Positions 1 through 7,789 of a DNA stretch of 51,214 nt are shown here, piece after piece. The notes beneath the pieces were generated by a model that saw only the letters and a program-made list of their open reading frames with translations, ran no database searches and was not told where the DNA came from. A program made the translations under genes and the position numbers. This DNA is from Oscillatoriales cyanobacterium CG2_30_40_61. Lineage in GTDB: Bacteria; Cyanobacteriota; Cyanobacteriia; Cyanobacteriales; Microcoleaceae. Location: assembly GCA_001873365.1 (NCBI GenBank), contig MNYZ01000015.1, positions 1-51,214 on the forward strand. Reading direction: 5' to 3'. Numbering within the stretch: the first letter of the stretch is position 1; each line of letters starts with the position of its first letter.

Positions 1-6
1 ACCCCT

Positions 7-127
7 AGAAACCGGGTTTCTTTCCAGATTTAGGATGGCAGATCAGGGTTTATATAGAAACCCGGTTTCTTGTTTCTTTCCAGATTTAGGATGGGGAAAT
101 CAGATTTTGTACAGAAACCCGGTTTCT
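7..127. repeat. Three copies of a palindromic dispersed repeat
   Basis: A 15-bp near-perfect palindrome (AGAAACCSGGTTTCT) occurs at 7-21, 56-70 and 113-127. Copies one and two are followed by a shared tail (TTTCCAGATTTAGGATGG). The spacing is about 50-57 bp. This is too irregular, with spacers too similar, for a CRISPR array. It is a dispersed palindromic repeat of the kind common in filamentous cyanobacteria. Confidence 0.85.
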
Positions 128-182
128 TGTTTCTTTGCCCCCCGGTATTATAGGATGTTTTGATATTTCTCCTGAATTAAAT

Positions 183-1034
183 ATGAAGGCAATATTACCT
201 CCTAGGGTTATTTTAGATCCCCTATTACAACAATGGTTATTAGAAGATATTGGACGAGGCGATCGCACGACCGCAGGATTATTAATCGGAAATCAGATCA
301 AATCTGCCGATTGGATTGTTAAGGAAAAGGGTATAATTGCCGGATTATCGATTGCGGAAAGAGTGTTTCAACTGTTAGATCATAAAATAGAATTTACGCC
401 TTTAGTTAAAGAGGGAGAATGGTGTGAAAAAGGTACAAAAATAGCTATTTTAGAAGGGAGTTTAGAAGCGTTATTAATCGGGGAAAGAGTAGCATTAAAT
501 TTAGCAATGCGACTCAGTGGAATTGCGACGGCGACCAGGAAATATGTAGAAGCGATCGCCGATTTACCTTGTCAATTAGTTGATACTCGCAAAACCACAC
601 CCGGATTAAGATTATTAGAAAAATATGCTACCCAAGTCGGTGGGGCAAAAAATCATCGGATGGGATTAGATGATGCGATTATGATTAAAGATAATCATAT
701 TGTGGCGGCGGGGGGAATTGCAGAGGCGATAACTAAAATTAGAGAAACAATGCCCTATCCTTTAACTATTGAAGTGGAAACAGAAACCTTAGAACAGGTT
801 AAAATAGCGTTAGAATATCAAGCGGATATTATTATGTTAGATAATATGTCCTTAGAGTTAATGAGAGAAGCTGTTGATATAATTCGTCAAGATAACTCCC
901 GAATTAAAATAGAAGCATCGGGAAATATTACCTTAGAAACCATTAATTCAATTGCGGAAACTGGAGTTGATTATATTTCAACTAGCGCCCCGATTACCCG
1001 TTCAAATTGGTTAGATTTAAGTATGAGAATGTAA
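183..1034 (+). CDS. nadC: Nicotinate-nucleotide pyrophosphorylase (quinolinate phosphoribosyltransferase)
   Basis: NadC converts quinolinate and PRPP to nicotinate mononucleotide, CO2 and PPi in de novo NAD synthesis in the cytosol. From the ATG at 183 the protein is 283 residues, the normal family length. It shows the LEDIGRGDRTTAG N-terminal signature, the VDTRKTTPGLR segment that contacts substrate phosphates, NHRMGLDDAIMIKDNH, EVET, and ASGNIT near the C-terminus. An upstream in-frame TTG at 135 would add 16 unrelated residues and begins next to the dispersed repeat, so the ATG at 183 is preferred. No strong Shine-Dalgarno sequence is visible. The gene stands alone and converges on the next gene. 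Confidence 0.95.
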   Translation: MKAILPPRVILDPLLQQWLLEDIGRGDRTTAGLLIGNQIKSADWIVKEKGIIAGLSIAERVFQLLDHKIEFTPLVKEGEWCEKGTKIAILEGSLEALLIGERVALNLAMRLSGIATATRKYVEAIADLPCQLVDTRKTTPGLRLLEKYATQVGGAKNHRMGLDDAIMIKDNHIVAAGGIAEAITKIRETMPYPLTIEVETETLEQVKIALEYQADIIMLDNMSLELMREAVDIIRQDNSRIKIEASGNITLETINSIAETGVDYISTSAPITRSNWLDLSMRM

Positions 1035-1043
1035 ATTAAACGG

Positions 1044-1067
1044 TAGGGGCGAGGTTGCCTCGCCCTA
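1044..1067. terminator. GC-rich hairpin between convergent genes
   Basis: An 8-bp perfect stem (GGGCGAGG/CCTCGCCC, loop TTG) extends to about 10 bp with one bulged G. It sits between the nadC stop and the stop of the minus-strand peptidase gene. There is no U-run. It may serve both convergent genes, or be a copy of a common cyanobacterial REP-like hairpin. Confidence 0.5.
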
Positions 1068-1072
1068 GTATT

Positions 1073-2146
1073 TCACTTAGAAATAAAATGTACCCAAAAA
1101 GTACCATCAGGGATGCAAACTCGGCGGATTAATAAATAGGAATAATTCAAATAAGACCCACTCAAATCCGTGCGATAACCGGAGGAAAACCATTCTCCAT
1201 AGGGGTCATGAACAATAAACCCATATTCGTCATAACCCACCACAGGCATAATATGACCAAAGGAGGTAAAATACCCGTGAATAACGGCGGGATTGCCAGC
1301 CGCAATCCAATCTTTAATATCCTCGATGGTGCCATTTTCAGTAAAATAATCCTGACAACCATAATCGCGAACAATTCGAGCTAAATCCGTAGGGTTATGG
1401 CGACTGTAGCCTTTATTGATAGCATATTCATAGAGTTCATCTTCAAACTGACCGACACTGGTTTTGCGACGAGCTTTGAAATATTCCAAACACATCGCTA
1501 TGGAAGTTACGTTACAAGATCCCGTGGGATTAAACCAATTATCTAATTGAGACTTATAGGGAACATTGAGACGGGCGCTTTTGGGAAGGGGTTTTGGATA
1601 AACTCGACTGCCATTTTCATAAATTTCAGCGTGTTCTCCCCAAATATATAAAACAGAATATCCTCCGTAGGATTCAGTGCGTAGAGCAACTCGTAAATGT
1701 CCCCGAATCGGATCATAAGCTAAAACACTAAATTCTTGAGCGGCGGGAATCAAAAATTTTTCTGAGTCATTGAGTTGGGAAGAAGCAATGGGTTTAACCT
1801 TAAAAACTGTACTTTTAACGGTTTTTAGAATGGGGGTGGCGATCGGAAGCTGGTCTTTTGGCGTTTCGATTAACTTTTTAGCTGTGATTGCACCCAGATA
1901 ACCCGCTTCACCACACTCCATCAACTTTTGAAATTGGTGTAATCCCGCCGTTGATTTCGGGCCAAAAATCCCATCCGCAGGAGGATCAAGCAGTCCTAAA
2001 TCAATCAATCGAGTCTGAATTTGACGGGAAAGTTCGTCGTCTTCAGAAATGGCTTTAATATCATATCGAGTATCTTTACCGAGAAAATCTTGTAGTCTCA
2101 TAAGAAAAGGATGGGAGTCATGATCAGCGTGGCACGATTTTACCAT
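1073..2146 (-). CDS. C39-like cysteine peptidase with N-terminal peptidoglycan-binding domain
   Basis: The protein has 357 residues. Residues about 35-95 look like a PG_binding_1 domain (LIDLGLLDPPADGIFGPKS is typical). Residues about 192-340 are a papain-fold peptidase_C39_2-like domain. Likely catalytic residues are Cys211 (GSCNVTS), His298 (GHIMPVVGYD) and Asp314 (VHDPYG). No signal peptide or membrane helix is visible, so any cell-wall location would need a non-classical route or lysis. The likely role is hydrolysis of a peptide or amide bond in or near the wall. Bacteriocin maturation is unlikely because there is no ABC transporter nearby. The start is the ATG at 2146; a second ATG lies at codon 16. 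Confidence 0.75.
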   Translation of the reverse strand: MVKSCHADHDSHPFLMRLQDFLGKDTRYDIKAISEDDELSRQIQTRLIDLGLLDPPADGIFGPKSTAGLHQFQKLMECGEAGYLGAITAKKLIETPKDQLPIATPILKTVKSTVFKVKPIASSQLNDSEKFLIPAAQEFSVLAYDPIRGHLRVALRTESYGGYSVLYIWGEHAEIYENGSRVYPKPLPKSARLNVPYKSQLDNWFNPTGSCNVTSIAMCLEYFKARRKTSVGQFEDELYEYAINKGYSRHNPTDLARIVRDYGCQDYFTENGTIEDIKDWIAAGNPAVIHGYFTSFGHIMPVVGYDEYGFIVHDPYGEWFSSGYRTDLSGSYLNYSYLLIRRVCIPDGTFWVHFISK

Positions 2147-2206
2147 TATTTCCAGAACCTTCCTAACTCTGGGGTTTTTTAATTAAAGGAAAGTCATTTT
2201 TTTACT

Positions 2207-2240
2207 TTTTCACTGATAACTGATCGCCGATTACTGATCA
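2207..2240. repeat. Degenerate ACTGATAAC / TTACTGATCA short repeat tract
   Basis: Short ACTGATAACTGAT-type words fill the gap between two minus-strand genes and run into the 3' end of the M16 protease gene. Similar tracts occur at 3546-3570, 3699-3720 and 22136-22172, always in intergenic DNA. This is the short tandem repeat type common in cyanobacterial spacers. Confidence 0.5.
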
Positions 2241-3541
2241 CGGCTTGAGGAAGGTTTCAAGATGACAATTCCATAGGCATCAGGAGACAAATACTGTTGT
2301 GCGGCCTGTTGAATGGTTTCTGAACTCAACCCTTGAATATGATCGGGGTAATAGAGACCCGCAGCTAAATCTCCCACCAAAGATTGATAGTATCCATACA
2401 ACCCTGAGCGATCGCTTGGGGTTTCATTTCCAAAGATAAATCGATTGGCTACTTGTGTCCTAACTTTGGCAATTTCGTCTTCAGTAATTAATTGGTTTTG
2501 AATTTCACGAATATGATCGGTAAGAATAGCTTCAACCCGCGTTAAATTCTCTGCGGGTAAACGGGCTGAAATATAAAATACGCCCTGCCAACGCTGGGTC
2601 ATATTACTCGCGGAAATCGATGAGACTAACCCTTGATTTTCTCGTAGATCTTGAAATAGTCGTGACGTTTTTCCCTGACCCAAAATATAAGCTAAAACAT
2701 CTAAGGGATAGGTTTGAGGGAGTTCTTCTAAACCCGGAACACGCCATAACATCAATAATCGGGCTTGTTCCAAGGTATCATCGATGATTTCTTGACGGAC
2801 AATTTCCCTAAAACTCGCTTCAGGAGTCCAGAGTTGCCGTTCAGGGAGGGTAGAATCCTTTGAGGAAGGAGAATAAACCGAACCCACGGCATTTTCTACG
2901 GTTTGAATCAGAGTTTCCACGGGTAAATTGCCCACTACCGCAACGGTCATGGAGCGTGGCTGATACCAAGTACGATGGAAGTCCCGCATTTGTTGGGATT
3001 GTAACTGCTCAATCACTGATGCTGGCCCTAAAACCGGACGACGATAGGGGAGTCGCTCAAAGGCGATTTCCATGGACTGACGGAAGGAACGCCGACCTGG
3101 GTTATCTTCAGCCCGACGAATTTCTTCTAAGACTACAAATCGTTCTCGCTCAAACGCCTCGTCCGCCACACTGGCATTCATCACCACATCAAACTGCAAC
3201 GGAGCTAAATCCGCAAAGTCTTGGGGGGCAGTGGTGATGTAGTAATGGGTATAGTCCTGACTGGTAGCGGCGTTGGTGACCGCGCCCCGTTGTTCGATTT
3301 TTTGCTCAAATTCTCCCACTTGCAGATGGGGTGTTCCTTTAAAAACAATATGTTCTAAAAAGTGCGCCATGCCGTTGATATCATCGGATTCAATGGCTGA
3401 ACCAATATTCATCCAAACATTGAGATTTACCGCATCAACGGCTAACTGTTCTGCCACAATGGTTAAACCATGGTCGAGTTGATGAACCGTGGGGGTATTA
3501 ATCGGTCGAGGCAAAGATGGTTTGACGAGGATAGAAGTCAT
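2231..3541 (-). CDS. M16 family zinc metallopeptidase (processing-peptidase-like)
   Basis: This 436-residue protein carries the inverted zinc motif HxxEH at His60-Glu63-His64 (HFLEH). The distal ligand Glu140 lies in LEEIRRAEDNP at the expected spacing of about 76 residues. An N-terminal catalytic domain (about 20-210) and a C-terminal M16_C domain (about 215-430) with a GGxxS-like LGQGKTSRLFQDLR stretch are visible. The length fits single-unit bacterial M16 proteases that assemble from two subunits. No signal peptide is evident, so it probably acts on peptides in the cytosol. The ATG at 3541 fits the conserved N-terminus. Many cyanobacteria have two adjacent M16 genes; only one is present here. 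Confidence 0.9.
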   Translation of the reverse strand: MTSILVKPSLPRPINTPTVHQLDHGLTIVAEQLAVDAVNLNVWMNIGSAIESDDINGMAHFLEHIVFKGTPHLQVGEFEQKIEQRGAVTNAATSQDYTHYYITTAPQDFADLAPLQFDVVMNASVADEAFERERFVVLEEIRRAEDNPGRRSFRQSMEIAFERLPYRRPVLGPASVIEQLQSQQMRDFHRTWYQPRSMTVAVVGNLPVETLIQTVENAVGSVYSPSSKDSTLPERQLWTPEASFREIVRQEIIDDTLEQARLLMLWRVPGLEELPQTYPLDVLAYILGQGKTSRLFQDLRENQGLVSSISASNMTQRWQGVFYISARLPAENLTRVEAILTDHIREIQNQLITEDEIAKVRTQVANRFIFGNETPSDRSGLYGYYQSLVGDLAAGLYYPDHIQGLSSETIQQAAQQYLSPDAYGIVILKPSSSRDQ

Positions 3542-3723
3542 TTAGTTCAGTAATTAGTAATCAGTTATCCGTAGCTAGACGCGCCCTAGCAAAGCGCAAT
3601 ATCGTCAGGCTAGGCGCATCCGTACCAGTTATTCGTTGATAGTTGATAGTTTTTATTGTATTGTAGGTTATTAGCTAAAAACCGACAACTTTTACACTGA
3701 TAATTGTTTACTGATAACTAATT

Positions 3724-3888
3724 ATGGCATTTTTTCGTCAATATATTGCCCCGTTGATTGTGGTCATGATGTTTTTATTTGCCCTGTTCGTTGTCAGTGC
3801 GCGAATTTTTCTCCCTGGAGATATGACGGCCCCGGCTCCGGTGGGCACGGCGATCGCGCCGACTGGCTCGGATTTATTCCGTGTCTGA
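3724..3888 (+). CDS. Small single-pass membrane protein, 54 residues
   Basis: The ATG at 3724 opens a 54-codon frame. It has a basic N-terminus (MAFFRQY), one strong hydrophobic helix (about residues 8-31, IAPLIVVMMFLFALFVVSA) and a short Pro/Ala-rich tail ending GSDLFRV. The stop (3886-3888) overlaps the GTG start of the downstream GNAT gene by 8 bp, which suggests translational coupling. The gene is too short for most ORF cut-offs. I do not recognise a function; a small membrane subunit or anchor is plausible. The overlap and the clean helix are the main reasons to accept it. Confidence 0.65.
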   Translation: MAFFRQYIAPLIVVMMFLFALFVVSARIFLPGDMTAPAPVGTAIAPTGSDLFRV

Positions 3889-4354
3889 AGTTTTTATCCC
3901 CGGTTATCGTCTGCGCCAGGGGTCACGTTTAGATCGGGCTTTATTACTCAAGTTTGTGTATCGAACTTATAAGGAACAATTCCCGGAGCAAGAGTTAAGC
4001 CATCTAGCCTCTACCGTTGAGCAGTATTTTTCGCCTCAAACTCCTTTATGGTGGGTGGAACAGTTCGACCCAGACCCTGAACCGGCCCGACAAGTGGCTT
4101 GTTTATGGTTAGGCAATGGGATTGATCTGGCCAATGGAGAACGCACCGCCCATGTTTTTTTGTTGTATGTGGCACCCGAACACCGAAAACGGGGTATTGG
4201 TTCAGCTTTAATGGCTCATGCCGAACTCTGGGCCACAGGACGAGGCGATCGCCAAATCAGTCTACAAGTTTTCACTAATAACCAACCCGCCTTGAATCTG
4301 TATCAGAAACTTGGCTATCAACCCCATTCTTTGTTGATGCAGAAAATTCTATAG
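3881..4354 (+). CDS. GNAT family N-acetyltransferase
   Basis: The protein has 157 residues and a single GNAT fold. Motif A is VAPEHRKRGIGSALMAHAE (acetyl-CoA pyrophosphate loop R/QxxGxG/A). It is followed by a motif-B-like stretch ending NQPALNLYQKLGYQP, typical of Rim-like acetyltransferases. The substrate cannot be read from the sequence. It starts with GTG at 3881 inside the end of the small membrane-protein gene, so the two are probably co-translated. Confidence 0.88.
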   Translation: MSEVFIPGYRLRQGSRLDRALLLKFVYRTYKEQFPEQELSHLASTVEQYFSPQTPLWWVEQFDPDPEPARQVACLWLGNGIDLANGERTAHVFLLYVAPEHRKRGIGSALMAHAELWATGRGDRQISLQVFTNNQPALNLYQKLGYQPHSLLMQKIL

Positions 4355-4394
4355 TGAGTTAAATATAGTCGATTAAATCATGTAAATTAATCAT

Positions 4395-5138
4395 ATGGAG
4401 GATCAAAAACTGAGCAGAATCAATACTCAAGACCCGTTAGAGAGTCCTTTGGATCAATTGGATGATGGCGAAGTGGCCAAACCCGATCCAGAGGAGATGT
4501 TGCTGTTGTTAACATCTCCTGAACCTCAACAGCGCATGATTGCAGCCCGGGCTTTTTGTGAAATTCGGGACGTGCGGGCTATTCCTGATTTAATTCGACT
4601 CCTAGAGGATAGTTGCCCTTTGGTGCGGGTGAGTATAGCCTATGCTTTGGGACGCAACTCTAATTCCCAAGCGGTTGAAGCCTTAATTGCACAATTGCAT
4701 CAAGATTGGAATGGCTATGTCCGGAAAGGGGTGGTTTGGGCTTTGGGAACCTGTGGCGATCGCCGCGCCTTGGAACCTTTACTTGATGCCCTGAAAACCG
4801 ATATTCCCGCCGTGCGTCTGTGGGCGGCGAGTTCCCTTGGTCAAATGGCAAAAGTCAGTTATGATGCCGTAATTCGGGCGATTCCCCCGATGATTGAAGC
4901 GATGCGTCAAGATGCGGTGCCGGCGGTTAGAAGTAACTGTGCTTGGGCTTTGGGGCAACTCTGTCGAGAACTACCATCCAATGTTGTTTATGCTGTGGCT
5001 ATTGATGCCTTAATTGAAGCCCTAGAAGAAGATGAGGATGTAGGGGTTAAGGATGATGCTAAATCATCTTTATTAAGGGTGGGTGATCCCCGAGGCTTAC
5101 AAATTATTGAAGACTTGGAAATGGACGGTTTGCTATAA
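4395..5138 (+). CDS. HEAT-repeat protein of the phycobilin-lyase/NblB-like family
   Basis: This 247-residue protein has about five HEAT/PBS-lyase repeats between residues 35 and 235 (IRDVRAIPDLIRLLED, GRNSNSQAVEALIAQL, GTCGDRRALEPLLDAL). The N-terminus is acidic and unstructured. Such repeats occur in CpcE-type phycocyanobilin lyases, in NblB, and in the cyanobacterial HEAT protein IaiH, which interacts with NifU/IscA in Fe-S handling. No CpcF-like partner or phycobiliprotein gene is adjacent, so IaiH-like or NblB-like is more plausible than CpcE. It starts at the ATG at 4395. Its stop codon overlaps the TATAAT box of the downstream ncRNA candidate. Confidence 0.8.
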   Translation: MEDQKLSRINTQDPLESPLDQLDDGEVAKPDPEEMLLLLTSPEPQQRMIAARAFCEIRDVRAIPDLIRLLEDSCPLVRVSIAYALGRNSNSQAVEALIAQLHQDWNGYVRKGVVWALGTCGDRRALEPLLDALKTDIPAVRLWAASSLGQMAKVSYDAVIRAIPPMIEAMRQDAVPAVRSNCAWALGQLCRELPSNVVYAVAIDALIEALEEDEDVGVKDDAKSSLLRVGDPRGLQIIEDLEMDGLL

Positions 5139-5139
5139 T
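5134..5139 (+). promoter_or_regulatory. Consensus -10 box (TATAAT) for the downstream ncRNA candidate
   Basis: A perfect TATAAT overlaps the stop codon of the HEAT-repeat gene. The -35 region is weak (GACTTG at 5112-5117 with a 16-bp spacer is the best fit). The predicted start of transcription is about 5146-5150, just at the first stem arm of the structured RNA candidate. Confidence 0.55.
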
Positions 5140-5145
5140 CTTTTG

Positions 5146-5366
5146 TCGTTGTTATCGATAAGGTTAACCGCAACGCCGTGTTGCCTGTTGCTTTTGACCT
5201 GGGTAAAACCAGGTGGGTACCTCGACCAGACTTAAAGTTTCCGAGTCTAAGCTCGGTTTACTGCCGCCTGCAATTCTCTTGGTTCCCGTATTCTTAAAGC
5301 TATAGATCAAAAAAACATATCGGCAAATCACCAACGTCGCAGCAGAACCTTGAGTTTATTATAACA
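5146..5366 (+). ncRNA. Candidate structured non-coding RNA, possibly 6S-like
   Basis: This 384-bp gap has no credible ORF but has ordered secondary structure. The closing arms are TGTTAT 5150-5155 with ATAACA 5361-5366, then AAGGTT 5160-5165 with AACCTT 5346-5351, then CTGTTGC 5185-5191 with GCAGCAG 5339-5345. Internal hairpins are ACCTGG/CCAGGT (5197-5202/5209-5214) and CCGAG/CTCGG (5241-5245/5252-5256). A TATAAT box sits 10-15 bp upstream. The length of about 200-220 nt and the long-stem shape resemble 6S RNA (ssrS), but I cannot confirm the family. It could also be another cyanobacterial sRNA. Confidence 0.45.
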
Positions 5367-5522
5367 GATCTTTCTGGGATAGCAAGGAGATGGGGGAGAA
5401 AGGAACAAACATGAACGGGTGTGTCCCCCGATGTTAACCCTTCAACCTAGGGACTATCCCGGCTTCACTTTTCCCACCAATCTGACAATCAATTCTTTTC
5501 CCTGGCTGTTGCTAGGAATAAT

Positions 5523-5885
5523 TTAGTCCAAGGAATTGTTATTAGATTTATCTAAAATTTGATTAAACAAACTAGAAATAAAAGAAAGAACAACTGAACC
5601 GAATAATGCAGCCCAAAAACTAGAAATCGAAAATCCCGGAGTTAAATAGGCGACTAAGGAAATAGAAATAGCATTGACCACCAATAAAAATAAACCTAAA
5701 GTTAGAATAGTTAGGGGAAGGGTCAAGATTGTAATAATCGGTTTAATAATAGCATTGACAAAGGCCATAACGATAACTCCAATGGCAGCCGATTGCCAAC
5801 TGCTAATGGTAAAACCCGGAACAATTTGGGCGGTTATTCCCAGTGAAATCGCAGAAATGACCCAAGTGACAAAAAAATTGATCAT
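5523..5885 (-). CDS. Small four-helix membrane protein of the 'phage holin family' (YvlD/DUF360 type)
   Basis: The 120-residue protein is almost entirely hydrophobic, with four predicted membrane segments (about 5-25, 30-52, 56-82 and 86-112). It contains the family-typical AQIVPGFTISSWQSAAIGVIVMAF-type N-terminus with the NAIIKPI motif. The family is widespread on bacterial chromosomes. The 'holin' name comes from topology, not demonstrated function, and no phage genes are nearby. The function is unknown, probably in the cytoplasmic membrane. Confidence 0.85.
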   Translation of the reverse strand: MINFFVTWVISAISLGITAQIVPGFTISSWQSAAIGVIVMAFVNAIIKPIITILTLPLTILTLGLFLLVVNAISISLVAYLTPGFSISSFWAALFGSVVLSFISSLFNQILDKSNNNSLD

Positions 5886-6053
5886 GGATGTTTCCTAAGA
5901 ATAAAAATTAAATCCTCGGGGGCTTTTAGAAACTTGTTATTCTAAAATAACCTGCTTCTGGATTATTTATTTTACACGATTATTCCAAAATTGGGTATGG
6001 GAGAAGTTAACATAACTATAAAGGATTTGATTCTAAAGTGGAGCAGTAAACAG

Positions 6054-6548
6054 ATGATCAGACTTGGGCAATTCATCATTTTAATGGTAGCTGTAGTGCT
6101 ATTTGCTTTTCCGATTCCTTCCTGGGCGGGAAAAAATCCAGCCCATCTGTTTTTTAGTCATAGTTTGCTACAGGGAAGGGATTTTTCTAATCAGTCTTTA
6201 CCGGCGGCGGAATTTGCGAATTCAAATATGGAGTTAGCAAAATTTGATGATTCGGATTTAGAAGGAGCGATTTTTAGTAAAGGAATTCTAACCAAAGCCA
6301 GCTTTAAACAAGCAAATTTAACCTATGCCATGTTAGATCAAGCGGATTTTACTGATGCAGATTTAACTGATGCTGTGTTAGTTGAGGCTTTATTTTTAGG
6401 GTCAACCTTTCGTCGGACAACCATTGCCGGTGCTGATTTTAGCGATGCTATCTTAGACAGAGAACAGATGCGACAATTGTGTGAAATTGCCAGTGGAGTC
6501 AATTCAACGACTGGGGTAGCAACTCGTTACTCTTTAGGATGTCGATAA
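6054..6548 (+). CDS. Exported pentapeptide-repeat protein
   Basis: From the ATG at 6054 the protein is 164 residues. It starts with a signal peptide (basic start, hydrophobic core, cleavage near PSWAG). About 15 pentapeptide units of A(D/N)LXX type then form a right-handed beta-helix (e.g. NLTYAMLDQADFTDADLTDA). A short C-terminal tail carries two Cys. Upstream in-frame starts at 5991 (TTG) and 5997 (ATG) would bury the signal peptide. A GGAG lies about 11 bp upstream of 6054, so this start is preferred. It is probably lumenal or periplasmic; the role is unknown. Confidence 0.8.
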   Translation: MIRLGQFIILMVAVVLFAFPIPSWAGKNPAHLFFSHSLLQGRDFSNQSLPAAEFANSNMELAKFDDSDLEGAIFSKGILTKASFKQANLTYAMLDQADFTDADLTDAVLVEALFLGSTFRRTTIAGADFSDAILDREQMRQLCEIASGVNSTTGVATRYSLGCR

Positions 6549-6556
6549 ACCCGATA

Positions 6557-6615
6557 AAACCCAGGGAAATAATCCTACTTTGATCAAGAATCTTTGGGTT
6601 ATTTTCCCTGAGTTT
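6557..6615. terminator. Bidirectional terminator-like inverted repeat
   Basis: Arms at 6557-6572 and 6599-6615 pair over about 16 bp with one mismatch and one bulge (core CAGGGAA/TTCCCTG flanked by A/T runs). It lies between the convergent pentapeptide gene and the PRK-like gene. Confidence 0.6.
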
Positions 6616-6705
6616 AAACTCAATATAAACCCACTATTTTTTGATTAAGTCAATAAAATTTTTTCCGATTCAGGAAATTAAATTCAACTCAAAATCAAAG
6701 TTAAA

Positions 6706-7638
6706 CTAAACTAATTTAGTCGCTTTAATCATGTGATAGGCAATTAATAATTGGGTTAAAGCTAGGGGATAGCTTTGTAAAATTTCTCCGGTTGTCCCGG
6801 CTAAAATTCCCAAATTTTGATTCCCTCCAGAACTACAGAAATTTTTTAAACTCGGTAATTCATTACATAGCATCATTTCTAATGCGTTGACTTGCTCTAA
6901 AGTTGCGTAACTATCGATTTCTAGGACATCTACGGGTTTACCCATATCTCGATCTAATCCTAGACGCACAGCATCAATATGATTACCACTTTGTTGATCT
7001 AAAATTTCACTAAAATCTGGGTGAGGAATGGTCGGACGCAAAACCAAACGAACGTTCAAGCTAGTTCCATTTTCATTCTGGTCTGGAGGATAAAAGGTGA
7101 CAATAACATCGGCTGATTTTCGTTGGGGACGAATAAAAGCTTCTGAGTCAGGTTCCCGTTGTTTTAAGGCAAGAATTACATCTTCTTCGCTGTAACCCCG
7201 TTTCATTGTATCTCGTTTGATTTTCCACTGACCTCGGAGGGATTCAGGGGGAGCTAAATAGACTTTTACATCATAATTATCCCGAATTCCACGAGTTGCA
7301 TAACCCAGTAAACCTTCTACAATCACAAATCGATTAGGTTTGATATATTCAGGGGGTTCAAATGTTCCATCATGATGATTGTAAATGGGTTTAAGAATAG
7401 ACTGTCCGGTTCTCAATAAAGTTAGATGTTGCTGCATAATATCCAGATAATTACAATCTGGATTTAAGGCAGTAATATCCATTTCAGCCCGTTGTTTGCG
7501 ATCATAACGATGATAGTCGTCGGTACAAATGATCGTTACATTTTCTTCTCCCAAGACTTGAGCAATTCCTCGGGTTAAGGTAGTTTTTCCCGCGGCACTG
7601 TCTCCAACAATTCCTAAAATAATCGGGCGATGTGTCAT
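6706..7638 (-). CDS. Phosphoribulokinase-like P-loop kinase, non-canonical paralog
   Basis: The protein has 310 residues from the ATG at 7638, which has a GTGAGG ribosome site 6 bp upstream; a GTG at 7650 would add four residues. The Walker A is GDSAAGKTT. The PRK signature CTDDYHRYDR and the substrate loop IYNHHDGTFEPPE are present, so the PRK/uridine-kinase fold is clear. The canonical cyanobacterial PRK has GDSGCGKS and a C-terminal Cys pair (WTPCGRKLTC type) for thioredoxin/CP12 control. Here the P-loop Cys is Ala and the C-terminal pair is absent. Only the Cys in ICTDDYH remains. It may phosphorylate ribulose-5-phosphate without redox control, or another sugar or nucleoside. No Calvin-cycle neighbour is present. 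Confidence 0.75.
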   Translation of the reverse strand: MTHRPIILGIVGDSAAGKTTLTRGIAQVLGEENVTIICTDDYHRYDRKQRAEMDITALNPDCNYLDIMQQHLTLLRTGQSILKPIYNHHDGTFEPPEYIKPNRFVIVEGLLGYATRGIRDNYDVKVYLAPPESLRGQWKIKRDTMKRGYSEEDVILALKQREPDSEAFIRPQRKSADVIVTFYPPDQNENGTSLNVRLVLRPTIPHPDFSEILDQQSGNHIDAVRLGLDRDMGKPVDVLEIDSYATLEQVNALEMMLCNELPSLKNFCSSGGNQNLGILAGTTGEILQSYPLALTQLLIAYHMIKATKLV

Positions 7639-7789
7639 CTTAAACCTCACGCAAAAGGAGAAACCGCAATATTTTAATTTGCGGCAAAAACCTGACTTAT
7701 AGTTAACAAACTTCTGCCCCTGTTTGGGGAATCTACAGAAATTAGACTAATATTAGCATGATATAGCAATCCCATCGATTTTCCTAGAG

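Noticed and set aside
7-127. CRISPR array from three repeats
   Set aside because: Copies are palindromes of 15 bp with similar, short, partly repeated spacers; no cas genes in the window.
5523-5885. Prophage remnant suggested by a 'holin' match
   Set aside because: The family is a common chromosomal four-helix membrane protein; no endolysin, capsid or integrase is nearby.
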